Counted from the first letter of the stretch, positions 44,980-54,246 are shown. The stretch is DNA of 64,000 nucleotides from Caballeronia sordidicola (GCF_001544455.2 NZ_FCOC02000010.1:1-64000), one strand, 5' to 3'. Notes: a model not told the origin generated them from the letters alone. Numbers and translations: made by a program.

Positions 44980-45374
44980 CACGCTATTTACAACATTATT
45001 CCAAATTAATAAATGGTAATGAGCGTTAAATTGACCGTTTCTTGTTATTCACTAAACAACAATTCTCAATAAAAATAAAACGCATTTATTTCAAATCCTT
45101 ATTGCATAAATAAATAGCCGTATCCGGCTTTTCCGCTTATCCCTTTTCCCAAATTGGCATAACTCGTGCTCTTGGTGCTGCCGCTTATCAACGGCGCCTT
45201 TCAACACGATTGAGATTGCGCCTTGACTGACGATGCTCAAACAACGCATTCAGCGTTTTAAACGCGCCCCGCAATAAAAAGCGTTGAAAAGCATCGCGTG
45301 ACCGGTTCGTGCAACACACACGTCCCGGCCGGGTTGGTTCGATCAAATATGCTCACTGACAAGAGGGAGAGCAC

Positions 45375-48086
45375 GTGAAACAGAAGAGATTGGTAACGGC
45401 GATCAAGGGCATCATTGGCGCCGAACTCGTGCTGAGCGCCGCATTCAATCCGATGGCGCACGCACAGACCGCAGACCCAAGCGGCACCGGTGGCGCTTCG
45501 GGTACGACTTCCGCGACCACGGCCGCGCCTGCTGCATCCACGCCGGCAACGGCTCCGACCAAACTTGAAAAAGTGGAAGTCACGGGGTCGCTGATCCGCA
45601 CATCGGACAAGGTAGGCAACACAGAAGTCCAGACTGTGACAGCCAAGGAGATCGAACAAAGCGGATACACCACCGTGGCCGATTTCCTGCGCGGCGTGTC
45701 GGCGAACTCGGCGAGCAGCTGGTCGCAATCGACCATGAACAGCACGGCTCCGGGCGGCGCGGGCATTGCACTGCGCGGTCTCTCGGAGAAGTACACGCTG
45801 GTTCTGGTCGACGGCCAGCGCGTCGCGAACTACGCGCAAGCGGTCAACTTCACCGACACCTTCTTCGACATCAACACGATCCCGCTGAACACCATCGACC
45901 GGATCGAGATCGTGAAGACCGGCGCGGTATCGCAATACGGCTCCGACGCCATTGCGGGCGTGGTCAACATCATCACGAAGAAAAACTTCCAGGGTTTCCA
46001 GATCGACAGCCAGCTCGGCAAGGCGCAGCACCCCGGTGACGCGCAAGGCAGCTTCAGCGTGCTCGGCGGCTTCGGCAATCTCAACACGGACCGTTTCAAC
46101 GTCACGGGTTCGGCAAGCTGGTATCGCGATTCGGGCTCCACACTCGCCGACCGCGACATGACGAGCAGCCAGGACTTCACGCGCTTCGGCGGCACCAACG
46201 CGCCAGCAGGCAACAACCAGCAAAGCTTCTGGACCGCGCCGGACGGCACCAACGTCCCGCTCAATCCGTGCCCGCCGAACACCACGACGGGCCGCACGGG
46301 CGGCACCACGTGTACCTACAACACGGCCCACGACTACTCGCTGGTTCCTTCGACCACGCGGCTGAACGCCAAGGTGCGCGGCACGTTCAAGATCAACGAC
46401 GACATGCAGGCGTACGCCGAGTTCTGGGGCAGCCGCGACGAGACCGTGCAGTACGGCGGCCTGCAGTCGGCGAGCAGCTTGTCGAACGTGTACAACCCGG
46501 CGACCAACAGCATCTCGCCGCTCAACCGCACTGTGCCGGGTGGCAATCCGTTCAACCCGTTCGGCGTCGATACCCCGATCAACTACACCTTCCCGACCGC
46601 CGGCGTTGGCGTGGATACGGTCTCGACCTTCTGGAAGGCATCGACGGGGATCAAGGGATCGTTCACCACGCCGAAGCTTGGCGACTGGGACTGGTCGGTG
46701 GACGCGGGCCATTCGCAAAGCACGGTGGACAGCCACTTCTACAACTCGCTGGATGTGGCGGGCTGGCAGAACGTGCTGCAAAACGGCACGTACAACTTCC
46801 TGAACCCGGGCTCGACGCCCAACGGCCTGGACGGCGTATTCAGGGACGACTTCCAGCAAGCCATCACGAAGCTCGATACGGTCAGCGCGAAAACGTCGAC
46901 GTCCAACCTCTTCACGCTGCCCACGGGCAACGTGGGCCTGGGTCTTGGCACCGAGTTCCGGCATGAGAGCTCGATCATCAACCCGCGCACCTATTCGTCG
47001 CTGGGTATCGTGTCGCCGGCGCAGATCCAGACGGTGGACGGCTCGCGCAACGTGGCGGCCGTGTTCTACCAGGTCGAGATTCCGATCATCCGCGCGCTGA
47101 CGTTCACCCAATCGGGCCGCTATGACCACTACAGCGACTTTGGCGGCGCGTTCTCGCCGAGCTTCGCATTGCGTTATCAGCCGGTGCAGGCATTCACGAC
47201 CTATGCGTCGTTCAGCCGTGGTTTCCGTGCGCCGACACTCGTCGAAAACGCACAGGCGTCGTACACGGGACACCAGAACCTGACCGACCCGTTTGATCCG
47301 CGCGGCCCGACCAAAGCGTTCACGACCGAGTTCACGAACGGCAATCCGAACCTTCAGCCTGAGCACACGAAGAACTACAACATCGGCTTCCAGTTGTCGC
47401 CGGATGCAACAACCGACATTGGCGCGGGCTTCTACAAGGTGCGCATTGACGGTGTAATCGGCACGCCGGATCCGGTGGCGGTACTCGCCGCGAACGATCC
47501 GACCCAGGTGATCCGCAACCCGGACGGCACGCTGCGCTATATCAACTCGCAGTTCATCAACCTGGGCTCGCTCGATACAGACGGCTTCGACTTCAACTGG
47601 CGCAAGACGGTGGGCACGCCGGTGGGTTCGTTCACGCTGTCCGGTGACTGGGCCTATGTGTGGCATTTCAAGCTTCACAGCCCGGGCGCGGCGACAGCGG
47701 ATTTCGCCGGCAACAATCTGGCGTTGAACCAACCGTTCGGTGCATCGAATCCGCGCTGGAAGGGCAACACGGACCTGACCTGGGACTATCGCAAGTTCAC
47801 GACCACGCTGACATGGCAATACACCGGTCCGTACACGAACGCGATTGCGGATATCAACGGGGACACGCCCTTGTCGGTGGCTTCATATAGCCAGTTCAAC
47901 CTGTTCACGAGCTATCACGGCTTCAAGAACTGGACCATCTACGCAGGCATCAACAACCTGTTCGATAAAAAGCCTCCGTTCGATACCGAATGGACCTCGG
48001 GCGCGGACCTGACGGGCTACGACCAGTCGCTCTACACCAACGTGGGACGCTTCTTCCAGGTCGGCGCGACGTACCGGTTCAAGTAA
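45375..48086 (+). CDS. TonB-dependent outer-membrane receptor
   Basis: 903 residues. Signal peptide about 1-30 (AHAQ), an Ala/Thr-rich linker, a TonB-box-like KVEVTGS near 62, a plug (about 80-200: TVADFLRGVSANSAS, GIALRGLSEKYTLVLVDGQRV, NTIDRIEIVKTGAVSQYGSDAIAGVVNIITKK), then a 22-strand-type barrel ending VGATYRFK. The NP-C-x-P...GTTC loop near 305-320 holds two Cys. It imports a ligand through the outer membrane with TonB energy. It starts at GTG 45375 and is divergent from exbB-exbD-tonB. A hairpin follows. Ligand class is not readable; the peptide-type ABC genes beside it suggest a peptide-like ligand. Confidence 0.92.
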   Translation: MKQKRLVTAIKGIIGAELVLSAAFNPMAHAQTADPSGTGGASGTTSATTAAPAASTPATAPTKLEKVEVTGSLIRTSDKVGNTEVQTVTAKEIEQSGYTTVADFLRGVSANSASSWSQSTMNSTAPGGAGIALRGLSEKYTLVLVDGQRVANYAQAVNFTDTFFDINTIPLNTIDRIEIVKTGAVSQYGSDAIAGVVNIITKKNFQGFQIDSQLGKAQHPGDAQGSFSVLGGFGNLNTDRFNVTGSASWYRDSGSTLADRDMTSSQDFTRFGGTNAPAGNNQQSFWTAPDGTNVPLNPCPPNTTTGRTGGTTCTYNTAHDYSLVPSTTRLNAKVRGTFKINDDMQAYAEFWGSRDETVQYGGLQSASSLSNVYNPATNSISPLNRTVPGGNPFNPFGVDTPINYTFPTAGVGVDTVSTFWKASTGIKGSFTTPKLGDWDWSVDAGHSQSTVDSHFYNSLDVAGWQNVLQNGTYNFLNPGSTPNGLDGVFRDDFQQAITKLDTVSAKTSTSNLFTLPTGNVGLGLGTEFRHESSIINPRTYSSLGIVSPAQIQTVDGSRNVAAVFYQVEIPIIRALTFTQSGRYDHYSDFGGAFSPSFALRYQPVQAFTTYASFSRGFRAPTLVENAQASYTGHQNLTDPFDPRGPTKAFTTEFTNGNPNLQPEHTKNYNIGFQLSPDATTDIGAGFYKVRIDGVIGTPDPVAVLAANDPTQVIRNPDGTLRYINSQFINLGSLDTDGFDFNWRKTVGTPVGSFTLSGDWAYVWHFKLHSPGAATADFAGNNLALNQPFGASNPRWKGNTDLTWDYRKFTTTLTWQYTGPYTNAIADINGDTPLSVASYSQFNLFTSYHGFKNWTIYAGINNLFDKKPPFDTEWTSGADLTGYDQSLYTNVGRFFQVGATYRFK

Positions 48087-48111
48087 GCCTCTTCAAGCAA
48101 CATGGCCGGAT

Positions 48112-48148
48112 CTGTCCGGGACACGGAACGCTTTCGTGTCCCGGACAG
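48112..48148 (+). terminator. Strong hairpin after the TonB-dependent receptor gene
   Basis: CTGTCCGGGACACG at 48112-48125 is perfectly complementary to CGTGTCCCGGACAG at 48135-48148, with a 9-base loop. It follows the receptor stop by 26 bases. The T tract after it is weak (TGCGTTTA), so it may need Rho or act as a stability element. Confidence 0.6.
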
Positions 48149-48460
48149 TGCGTTTACAGGGCCGCTTTACAGACGGATTTTCTTCAAGTTCCTCAAAGCC
48201 AAACATTCGGATACCGAACCAGATTGTGAACAGGCCGCTGTTATCGGCCAGATCAATGTCACTATCCGCCACGAAATGTGCGCAAGCCCACATAGACCAC
48301 GATACAGCGAGAAGAAAGTGTCGCCGATGCGCGTCAATGCGGCCTACAAAACATACCGGGCTACTAACTTCTGAACTAATTGCACTATTCTTATATGAAC
48401 AATCCGGCTCGCCTGATCGTGACGTGGGCCGGCACAAACATCTGCCCAGAGGGCTTCGGC
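48149..48460. other. Intergenic gap upstream of the zinc-ribbon protein
   Basis: About 310 bases without a convincing gene. An alternative start of the next gene at ATG 48395 or TTG 48380 would use the last 65-80 bases, but there is no RBS before those codons. Nothing else recognised. Confidence 0.4.
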
Positions 48461-50422
48461 ATGAGCCTGTTATCTTTTCGCGCGCCCGTCCTGTATGCAG
48501 CGTGTCATCGCTGCGGCAATGCGCTGACTCACGGCGAAGATGAATGCCCGCATTGCGGCACGAACCAGTCGCGCGCCCTGCGCACGCTGGGTACGCCCAG
48601 CTCGGTCGACTATGGGGCAAACGTGGTGCTGATGCCCGGCCGCATGCTTGTGCCCTATCCGAGCGTGCCCGACGAGCTCGATACCAAGATGAACATCGCG
48701 CGTGAAAGAAAGCGCGTGTTGAAGCGCGTGGCGTTCTATCTGGCAAGCGGCGGAATGCTTGCGCTCGCGCTAGGACTGGCTCACGCACCGGCGCTAAGGT
48801 CGCCTGCCGTGCAGCGGCTGGCCGCGCTGCCGGAGCCCGCGGCGCGCAAGGCTGTGATTGTTCCTGTTGTTACCGAGAATCACGCGGACGTCGGCGTGCC
48901 CGCCAGCGCAACGGTGTTCGCCGCCGCGAGTTCGACGGGCACGCAGCAGCCACTGCCCGCGCCCGCGCCTGCGCCGCAAGCGATTGCCGCCGAGAAGCCG
49001 GCGCCGGTCAAGCCTGCCATCCCCACTACTATGGTTTCGACCGAGGCCACGACGCATGCAGTGAAGACAACGCCGAATCAGTCAAGCCAGCCTGTTGCGC
49101 CGGTTATCGCGAAGCAGGCGGTTCCTGAGAAACCTGTGGCCACAACGCCGCCCATTGCGACAGCAGCAAAATCCATTGCACCGTCGGCGGTTGCGGACAC
49201 AACAACAGCCAAGACCGCAGACGCAAGTCCGCCCATATACGAAACAGCCGCCAGGTATTCACTGGCTACGCTCGCAACAGTGGAAGCGCATGCGCGTGCG
49301 TTCAATGACACGGTCGCGGACAACTACAACATGTTGCTGGCGTTGGTTGCATCGACGATCCATCCGGATCCGGCTTCCGATACCACGCTCGCAAGCAAGC
49401 CAGATATTGCGACACCGCCAGACACTACACGTCCGCCAGGCAAACCGGCTGACGTTGCAATAGCTGCTGCTCCCGCGCCGCAAATCGCATCGACGAAAAC
49501 CGTGGCGGCGCCCGTTGTCAACGTGCCGGACATCCCCTCACCCAAGGCCGCCGCCACGATCCCGGCCGTGCTCGCCCCGAGCCCGACCGCTACCGCGGAC
49601 GTTCCCATTGCGAGCCACGCGCCGCAGCCCTCCGCGCTGACTGAAAACGGTTTGCCGCGCATGTCGATGACCCCCATCTCACCGGCGATGACCGCCGAGC
49701 GGCCGCCAGCGGGCAGCCCCGGCGAGACGCTCTACATTGCGCGGCTGGCGCTGCTCACGAACGACCTGAGCGCCGCGCGCAAGAACCTCGCGGAGGTTCC
49801 ATCGACACTTTCGGACGACGTTGAAGCGAAACGCATTCGTGACGAGCTGGCCCAGCGAGAAAGCGCGCGCGACGCCGCCATGCAGCGTGCCCGGGCCTGC
49901 GACGCCGCGTCTTCCTGGCGCTGCGCGCGCCGTTATGCGAAGGAAGCAATTGCAATCGATACAAGCTATCCGGATTCGCGCGTCCTGCTCAAGCGAGTGA
50001 ATTTCAAGGCGGCGCAAGCGAAGAAAGCCGCCGACGCAGCCGCGCTGGTGGCGGCGAACAATGCCGCGCATCCGCCCGTGCATACCGCGCCGATCCGCGA
50101 GGCGGTCGCCATGCCGGCTGTCCCGCGCGGCACAATACCGAGTGCAAACCTGCAGAGCACATACACGGCAGCGGCAGCGCCATCGGCTTCGTCGTCATCG
50201 GCCGGCAACAGCGCACCGCATCTGTTCGCCGCGCCCGCCGTGCGCGCCCCGCACGAAGCGCATGTCATCCATGACGCGCGTGAAATGCGGCCTGTTGTCG
50301 AGACACGCGAGCCGGTTATCGTGCCGCCGCCCGCGAAGACACCGGAGCCGGATACGTCCGAGTCACGCGTGTTCGGCGGCGGCGTGCCGATCCGCCCACC
50401 AGGCCGGGGAGAAGCGCACTGA
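48461..50422 (+). CDS. Zinc-ribbon, membrane-anchored, Pro/Ala-rich protein of unknown function
   Basis: 653 residues from MSLLSFRAPV, which follows AGAGGG; earlier in-frame starts lack an RBS. An N-terminal zinc ribbon uses C15, C18, C29 and C32 (CHRCGN...CPHCG). One membrane helix at about 90-108 separates it from a long Ala/Pro/Thr-rich stretch (about 115-435), then an all-helical TPR-like part (GETLYIARLALLTNDLSAARKNLAEV...SSWRCARRYAKEAIAIDTSYPDSRVLL) and a low-complexity Pro/His tail. The layout suggests cytoplasmic ribbon and periplasmic tail. I do not recognise a characterised family. Confidence 0.7.
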   Translation: MSLLSFRAPVLYAACHRCGNALTHGEDECPHCGTNQSRALRTLGTPSSVDYGANVVLMPGRMLVPYPSVPDELDTKMNIARERKRVLKRVAFYLASGGMLALALGLAHAPALRSPAVQRLAALPEPAARKAVIVPVVTENHADVGVPASATVFAAASSTGTQQPLPAPAPAPQAIAAEKPAPVKPAIPTTMVSTEATTHAVKTTPNQSSQPVAPVIAKQAVPEKPVATTPPIATAAKSIAPSAVADTTTAKTADASPPIYETAARYSLATLATVEAHARAFNDTVADNYNMLLALVASTIHPDPASDTTLASKPDIATPPDTTRPPGKPADVAIAAAPAPQIASTKTVAAPVVNVPDIPSPKAAATIPAVLAPSPTATADVPIASHAPQPSALTENGLPRMSMTPISPAMTAERPPAGSPGETLYIARLALLTNDLSAARKNLAEVPSTLSDDVEAKRIRDELAQRESARDAAMQRARACDAASSWRCARRYAKEAIAIDTSYPDSRVLLKRVNFKAAQAKKAADAAALVAANNAAHPPVHTAPIREAVAMPAVPRGTIPSANLQSTYTAAAAPSASSSSAGNSAPHLFAAPAVRAPHEAHVIHDAREMRPVVETREPVIVPPPAKTPEPDTSESRVFGGGVPIRPPGRGEAH

Positions 50423-50456
50423 GCATCGGCATCGATCCGGACGTACGCGACGTACG

Positions 50457-51524
50457 CTAGCTCGCCGGTATCGTGACGATCGGCGTCTTGGCGTCCTGAT
50501 TGGATTCGGCCAGCGCCATCAGCATCTGCACCACGGTGAACGCGTACTTCGAATCGAAATCCCTCCGGTCGATCCAGTATTGCGAAGGTCCGTACTGGAT
50601 ATCGATGTACGCATCCTCGGGCGGCTTCTGCCCGACATGGACAATGATCGTGGGACGCGTCTCCACCCCGATCAAGCCAATGGTCGGCTTCGTCGACCCA
50701 TGCGCCACCAGTTCTTCCGGCACGTCGACCTGCGCTCCGAGGTCGGTGAGAATGCCGAGCACGGAACGTGTGACCATTGGAATGCGTTCGCCGCGCTGGG
50801 CCGATTGCCCATAGACGACCTCATACGTCTTCGTCTTCGGTGACAACTTCAACAGGTTGCGCACCAGCATCAGGTCCTTCGACGTCTCGGCGTTCTCACC
50901 GCTCGTAGTCGCGCCCAGCGTGATGTACACGCGGCTCACATGGTCCTCGTCGCGCGTCTCGACGTTAAGCTGACCCGCAAGCTGAAGCCGCCGGAACGCC
51001 TGGATCAGTTCGAAGAAACCCACGCTGCCGTTCGCGTTAGGACCGCCCATCGCGTTCGCGTTCTGCAAGCCGCCAATGGATTGCGCGGTGATCCGCAACA
51101 GCAAGTCGATGGGAATCGCGCTTTCGGCCAGCGGCAGCACGAGCGCCGGCGCAAGCGGACGGATATAAGCCGTTGCAAAGGCTTGTCCGGTTGTCGGCGT
51201 GAAGGTGAAGGTCGGATGGTTCGAGTAGGAAACGCTGCCTGTTGCAGCGGCGAAGTTCTGCGTGGTGTCGCCAGCGCTGAACGTGGAACCTGCGGTGGCA
51301 TCGAACGTGTAGGCGGCGATGATCTGGCTGACGCTCAGGAACGCCGGCGAGTCGGCGAAGCGGATGCCTACGAGCGCCGCGAGTATCTCGCGCTTTTTCG
51401 CTTCGCCCAACGCTCTTGCGTAATCGACCTGATCGGCCTTGAGCCGTTTGGGACCGATGGCGGAACAACCACCGGCAGTAATGCAGACACACAACATGGC
51501 GGAAAGGAGCGCTTTTCGTCTCAT
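50457..51524 (-). CDS. Lipoprotein of unknown function
   Basis: 355 residues. Signal and lipobox TAGGC near 16-20 place it on a membrane outside the cytoplasm. The N-terminal segment (KADQVDYARALGEAKKREILAALVGIRFADSPAFLSVSQIIAAYTF) is helical; the rest contains short beta-like words (VSRVYITLG, GPSQYWIDRRDFDSKYAF) and no motif I know. It is convergent with the zinc-ribbon gene (34 bases). It may be widely spread in Burkholderia, but I have no name for it. Confidence 0.7.
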   Translation of the reverse strand: MRRKALLSAMLCVCITAGGCSAIGPKRLKADQVDYARALGEAKKREILAALVGIRFADSPAFLSVSQIIAAYTFDATAGSTFSAGDTTQNFAAATGSVSYSNHPTFTFTPTTGQAFATAYIRPLAPALVLPLAESAIPIDLLLRITAQSIGGLQNANAMGGPNANGSVGFFELIQAFRRLQLAGQLNVETRDEDHVSRVYITLGATTSGENAETSKDLMLVRNLLKLSPKTKTYEVVYGQSAQRGERIPMVTRSVLGILTDLGAQVDVPEELVAHGSTKPTIGLIGVETRPTIIVHVGQKPPEDAYIDIQYGPSQYWIDRRDFDSKYAFTVVQMLMALAESNQDAKTPIVTIPAS

Positions 51525-51643
51525 TCAGCTTGGGGCCCTGGTCAATGCGGGCAGCACCGTGCCGCCCGGCGAACCGGTGGGCGGCCGCAAATTCTGTTCC
51601 CCGACGCCGGTTTCCTCTGCACAATCCGGATGAATCCGCCCTG

Positions 51644-51928
51644 CTATTGCGGCGTCGATGGCGTCGTCGCGTTGTTCGGGCTGGCCGAACCTGTCGCCCC
51701 GGAGCCGTACGTAGCCTTCTCTGCACGCTGGATATCGTTTGGATAATTCGATTCATTGGCCGCCGGCTTGTAGCCGTGCGCTTCGAGATTCTTCAGGTCC
51801 GCTTTCTCCGAGGCACGCGTCGGCGGCGAGTTATTCGGCTGCGCGGTTTGCGCCTGCGCGGATGACGCAAATGCAATTGTCATCGTCACGACTACAAAAC
51901 CGGTACGTGCGGAATGAAATTTCGACAT
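51644..51928 (-). CDS. DUF4148 family exported protein (1 of a tandem pair)
   Basis: 94 residues from MSKFHSARTG (51928); the upstream frame is not needed. Signal peptide cleaved near AQA-Q. Mature part: ASEKADLKNLEAHGYKPAANESNYPNDIQRAEK is DUF4148-like with the YP-x-D-I-Q motif. It lies 47 bases from a second DUF4148 gene on the same strand; the two probably arose by duplication. Confidence 0.8.
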   Translation of the reverse strand: MSKFHSARTGFVVVTMTIAFASSAQAQTAQPNNSPPTRASEKADLKNLEAHGYKPAANESNYPNDIQRAEKATYGSGATGSASPNNATTPSTPQ

Positions 51929-51975
51929 GGCGGCCTCTCGACTTTGAACACGACAGCGCACTACGCTTGTGCGCG

Positions 51976-52278
51976 CTATTGCCCCGATTGACCATGCTCC
52001 GCATTCACCTTGCTCTGAGCTTTCTGAATGTCCTGCGGATAATCGTTGCGATCCGCACTCGGGTTGTAGCCGTTCTTCTCCAGTTCGCCCAGCTCCGCGG
52101 AATTCTTCGCGCGTGCGGCTTTTCTGTCGGCCTTACGCTGGGCTTTCTGCGCTTGCTTTGACATCGGTTGCGCAGCCGATGCCGCGTCCGCACTTTGAGC
52201 GAAGGAATCAGGCGTTGCGCCCACGATTATTCCAAGCGACGCCAGCAAGGTGATCGATGCAATCCGGGCTCGTGACAT
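51976..52278 (-). CDS. DUF4148 family exported protein (2 of a tandem pair)
   Basis: 100 residues from MSRARIASIT (52278), with GAGAGG just before; the frame upstream is longer but overlaps nothing useful. Signal peptide to about 27. A Lys/Arg/Ala-rich stretch (KQAQKAQRKADRKAARAKN) precedes the DUF4148 words LGELEKNGYNPSADRNDYPQDIQKAQ. Function unknown. Confidence 0.8.
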   Translation of the reverse strand: MSRARIASITLLASLGIIVGATPDSFAQSADAASAAQPMSKQAQKAQRKADRKAARAKNSAELGELEKNGYNPSADRNDYPQDIQKAQSKVNAEHGQSGQ

Positions 52279-52329
52279 GACACACCTCTCCTTTAGGAAA
52301 CACGCCGCCGTGTGCTGGCTGGGCACACG

Positions 52330-53013
52330 CTATGAATCCAGTCGTGCGGCCGCACGCCTGACAAGCTCGGTGCGAATTGCGCGGCCTTTCTCGCCGCGCT
52401 TCCACACCAGGTCCACAACAGCCTTAGGCGCTGTATCGGGCGTGCCTGAATTGAAGGGCGGCGCGGGCGCATATTCCAGTTGAAGCTGGATGGCCTGGGC
52501 TTCCGTCTCGCCAATCAAGCCGGTCAATAGCGTCAGCGCAAAATCGATGCCCGCCGTCACGCCGCCTCCGGTCATCAAGTTACCGTCCTGAACGACACGC
52601 TCTTTGACCGGAATTGCCCCGAACTGCTCCAGCAAGTGATGAAACGCCCAATGCGTGGTTGCGCGGCGTCCGTGCAGCAAACCGGCCGCGCCAAGGACAA
52701 GCGCGCCCGTGCAGACGGACGTCATGAAGCGCACGCCAGCCGCTTGCTGCTTGATGAAATCGAGTGCGGCAGCGTCTTCCATCAATTCATTGACGCCCAA
52801 GCCGCCCGGCACGCACAACACGTCGAGCTGCGGGCAATCGCTGTAAATAATCGTCGGCGTCAACAACAGGCCGCTGCTCGACTTCACGGGATCGAGCGTC
52901 CCGGCAATCAGGTGGACCGTTGCGCCTGGAACGGACGCGAAGACATCGTGAGGACCGGTCAGATCGAGTTGCTGCACGTTGGGGAAAACAAGAAAGCCGA
53001 TATGCAATGCCAT
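52330..53013 (-). CDS. DJ-1/PfpI family protein, isonitrile hydratase-like
   Basis: 227 residues from MALHIGFLVFP (53013). DJ-1 fold: FPNVQQLDLTGPHDVF, the nucleophile elbow SVCTGALVLGAAG with its Cys, GRRATTHWAFHHLLEQFGA and GGGVTAGIDFALTLL. The words fit the InhA-type isonitrile hydratases rather than proteases or chaperones. Cytoplasmic. Divergent from the GlxA-type regulator, so that regulator is its likely controller. Confidence 0.87.
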   Translation of the reverse strand: MALHIGFLVFPNVQQLDLTGPHDVFASVPGATVHLIAGTLDPVKSSSGLLLTPTIIYSDCPQLDVLCVPGGLGVNELMEDAAALDFIKQQAAGVRFMTSVCTGALVLGAAGLLHGRRATTHWAFHHLLEQFGAIPVKERVVQDGNLMTGGGVTAGIDFALTLLTGLIGETEAQAIQLQLEYAPAPPFNSGTPDTAPKAVVDLVWKRGEKGRAIRTELVRRAAARLDS

Positions 53014-53128
53014 GGGATAAACCTCGTGAAGAGTGAACGCGCGAACTGGACGCACTGACGATACCCCGCTACCCTTTGGCGTGATTACCAATTAACCCTC
53101 GTTTTACGCCACTTTCCAGGCCGCCAAC

Positions 53129-54127
53129 ATGAAAAAGACGCCACGCGGTATCGATATTTACGCGTTTCCCGACGTCCAGCTACTTGATGTTGCCGGTCCC
53201 TTGCAGGTCTTTGCGTCGGCCAATGAACTCTCGCTCGCTGCGGGAAGCCGCGCGCCATACGTGCCGCGCGTCATTGCAGCCGTTTCCGGCGAGATCCGGA
53301 GCACGGCGGGACTCGGCCTCGTTGCGCATCCATTGCCGCTGGCGAGTGAGACAGCCGATACGTTGATCATCGCGGGCGGCCGCGGTGTCCATGCAGCGTC
53401 GAGGGAAACCGCGCAGGTGGCGTGGATCAGGGAGCGGGCGCAGCGCTGCCGCAGGGTGGCGTCGGTATGCACGGGCGCGTTCCTGCTCGCTGCGGCCGGT
53501 CTGCTCGATAAACGCCGCGCCGTCACACACTGGGCGCACTGCGAGCAGCTCGGCGAGCGCTATCCGGCGGTCAATGTGGACCCTGCCCCCATCTTCATTC
53601 GCGACGGCACGGTATGGACGTCGGCGGGGGTGACGGCAGGTATCGACCTCGCGCTCGCGCTGGTCGAGGACGATCTCGGCCGCGCGCTCGCGCTGGAAGT
53701 CGCCCGCGAACTCGTGGTTTTTCTCAAGCGCCCAGGCGGCCAGGCACAGTTCAGCGCGACGTTATCGCTGCAAAAAGCGGGAGACCGTTTTGGCGAACTG
53801 CACGCGTGGATCGCGGAAAACATGGCGTCGGACCTGTCCGTCGCGACGCTCGCCGAGCGCGCTGGCATGAGCGAACGCAGTTTCGTGCGGCACTATCGGG
53901 CGCAAACCGGCGTCACGCCCGCGCGCGCTATCGAACAACTGCGGCTCGAAGCGGCGCGGCGTCTTCTCGGCGATACCGCGTTTCCGATCAAACGTGTGGC
54001 GGCGCGCTGTGGATTTGGATCGGAGGAAACCATGCGACGCGGTTTTTTGCGCTCGACCGGCGTCACGCCGCAAGCATATCGTGAACGATTTTCCGCCAAC
54101 GGAGGCGAGCCGGACGTGCAGCCATAA
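53129..54127 (+). CDS. GlxA family regulator (DJ-1 domain plus AraC HTH)
   Basis: 332 residues. N-terminal DJ-1-like domain (about 5-200) with PDVQLLDVAGPLQVF and SVCTGAFLLAAAGLLDKRRAVTHW; the Cys is kept, so ligand chemistry or redox sensing is possible. The C-terminal AraC domain (about 230-325) has two HTH motifs: LAERAGMSERSFVRHYRAQTGVTP and VAARCGFGSEETMRRGFLRSTGVTPQAYRERF. Transcriptional activator/repressor, divergent from the hydratase-like gene and just upstream of an MFS pump, both plausible targets. Confidence 0.93.
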   Translation: MKKTPRGIDIYAFPDVQLLDVAGPLQVFASANELSLAAGSRAPYVPRVIAAVSGEIRSTAGLGLVAHPLPLASETADTLIIAGGRGVHAASRETAQVAWIRERAQRCRRVASVCTGAFLLAAAGLLDKRRAVTHWAHCEQLGERYPAVNVDPAPIFIRDGTVWTSAGVTAGIDLALALVEDDLGRALALEVARELVVFLKRPGGQAQFSATLSLQKAGDRFGELHAWIAENMASDLSVATLAERAGMSERSFVRHYRAQTGVTPARAIEQLRLEAARRLLGDTAFPIKRVAARCGFGSEETMRRGFLRSTGVTPQAYRERFSANGGEPDVQP

Positions 54128-54246
54128 ATAGTGGCAGTGCAGCAATGCAAATTTGCCCCGAATTTCGAGTTGTTGCGCCATGCGAAGGATTTGATATTTC
54201 GAGATAATGCTGCATTGCATCGTCTCAAACCCACATTCTCCGCTCA

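Larger units (their letters stand above)
44358..45374. promoter_or_regulatory. 1-kb AT-rich divergent regulatory gap between exbB and the TonB-dependent receptor
   Basis: About 1017 non-coding bases of far lower GC than their surroundings, especially 44830-45130. I see no open frame worth calling. It contains one element shared with the catalase-like gene, a sigma-70-like promoter and three palindromes, all listed separately. It is much longer than a two-promoter gap needs, so a longer leader, a small RNA or an undetected small gene is possible. Confidence 0.55.

Noticed and set aside
45258..47819. Very long open frame (853 codons) on the minus strand opposite the TonB-dependent receptor
   Set aside because: It lies wholly against a clear receptor gene, has no recognisable domain and a composition dominated by Arg, Ala and Val, which is expected for an antisense frame in high-GC DNA.
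51525..51755. Open minus-strand frame of about 75 codons ending TGA directly before the ATG of the 50457-51524 lipoprotein gene
   Set aside because: The tail (RPPTGSPGGTVLPALTRAPS) looks protein-like and the stop abuts the next start, but there is no ATG and no RBS, and it overlaps the DUF4148 gene in another frame. Left as a curiosity.
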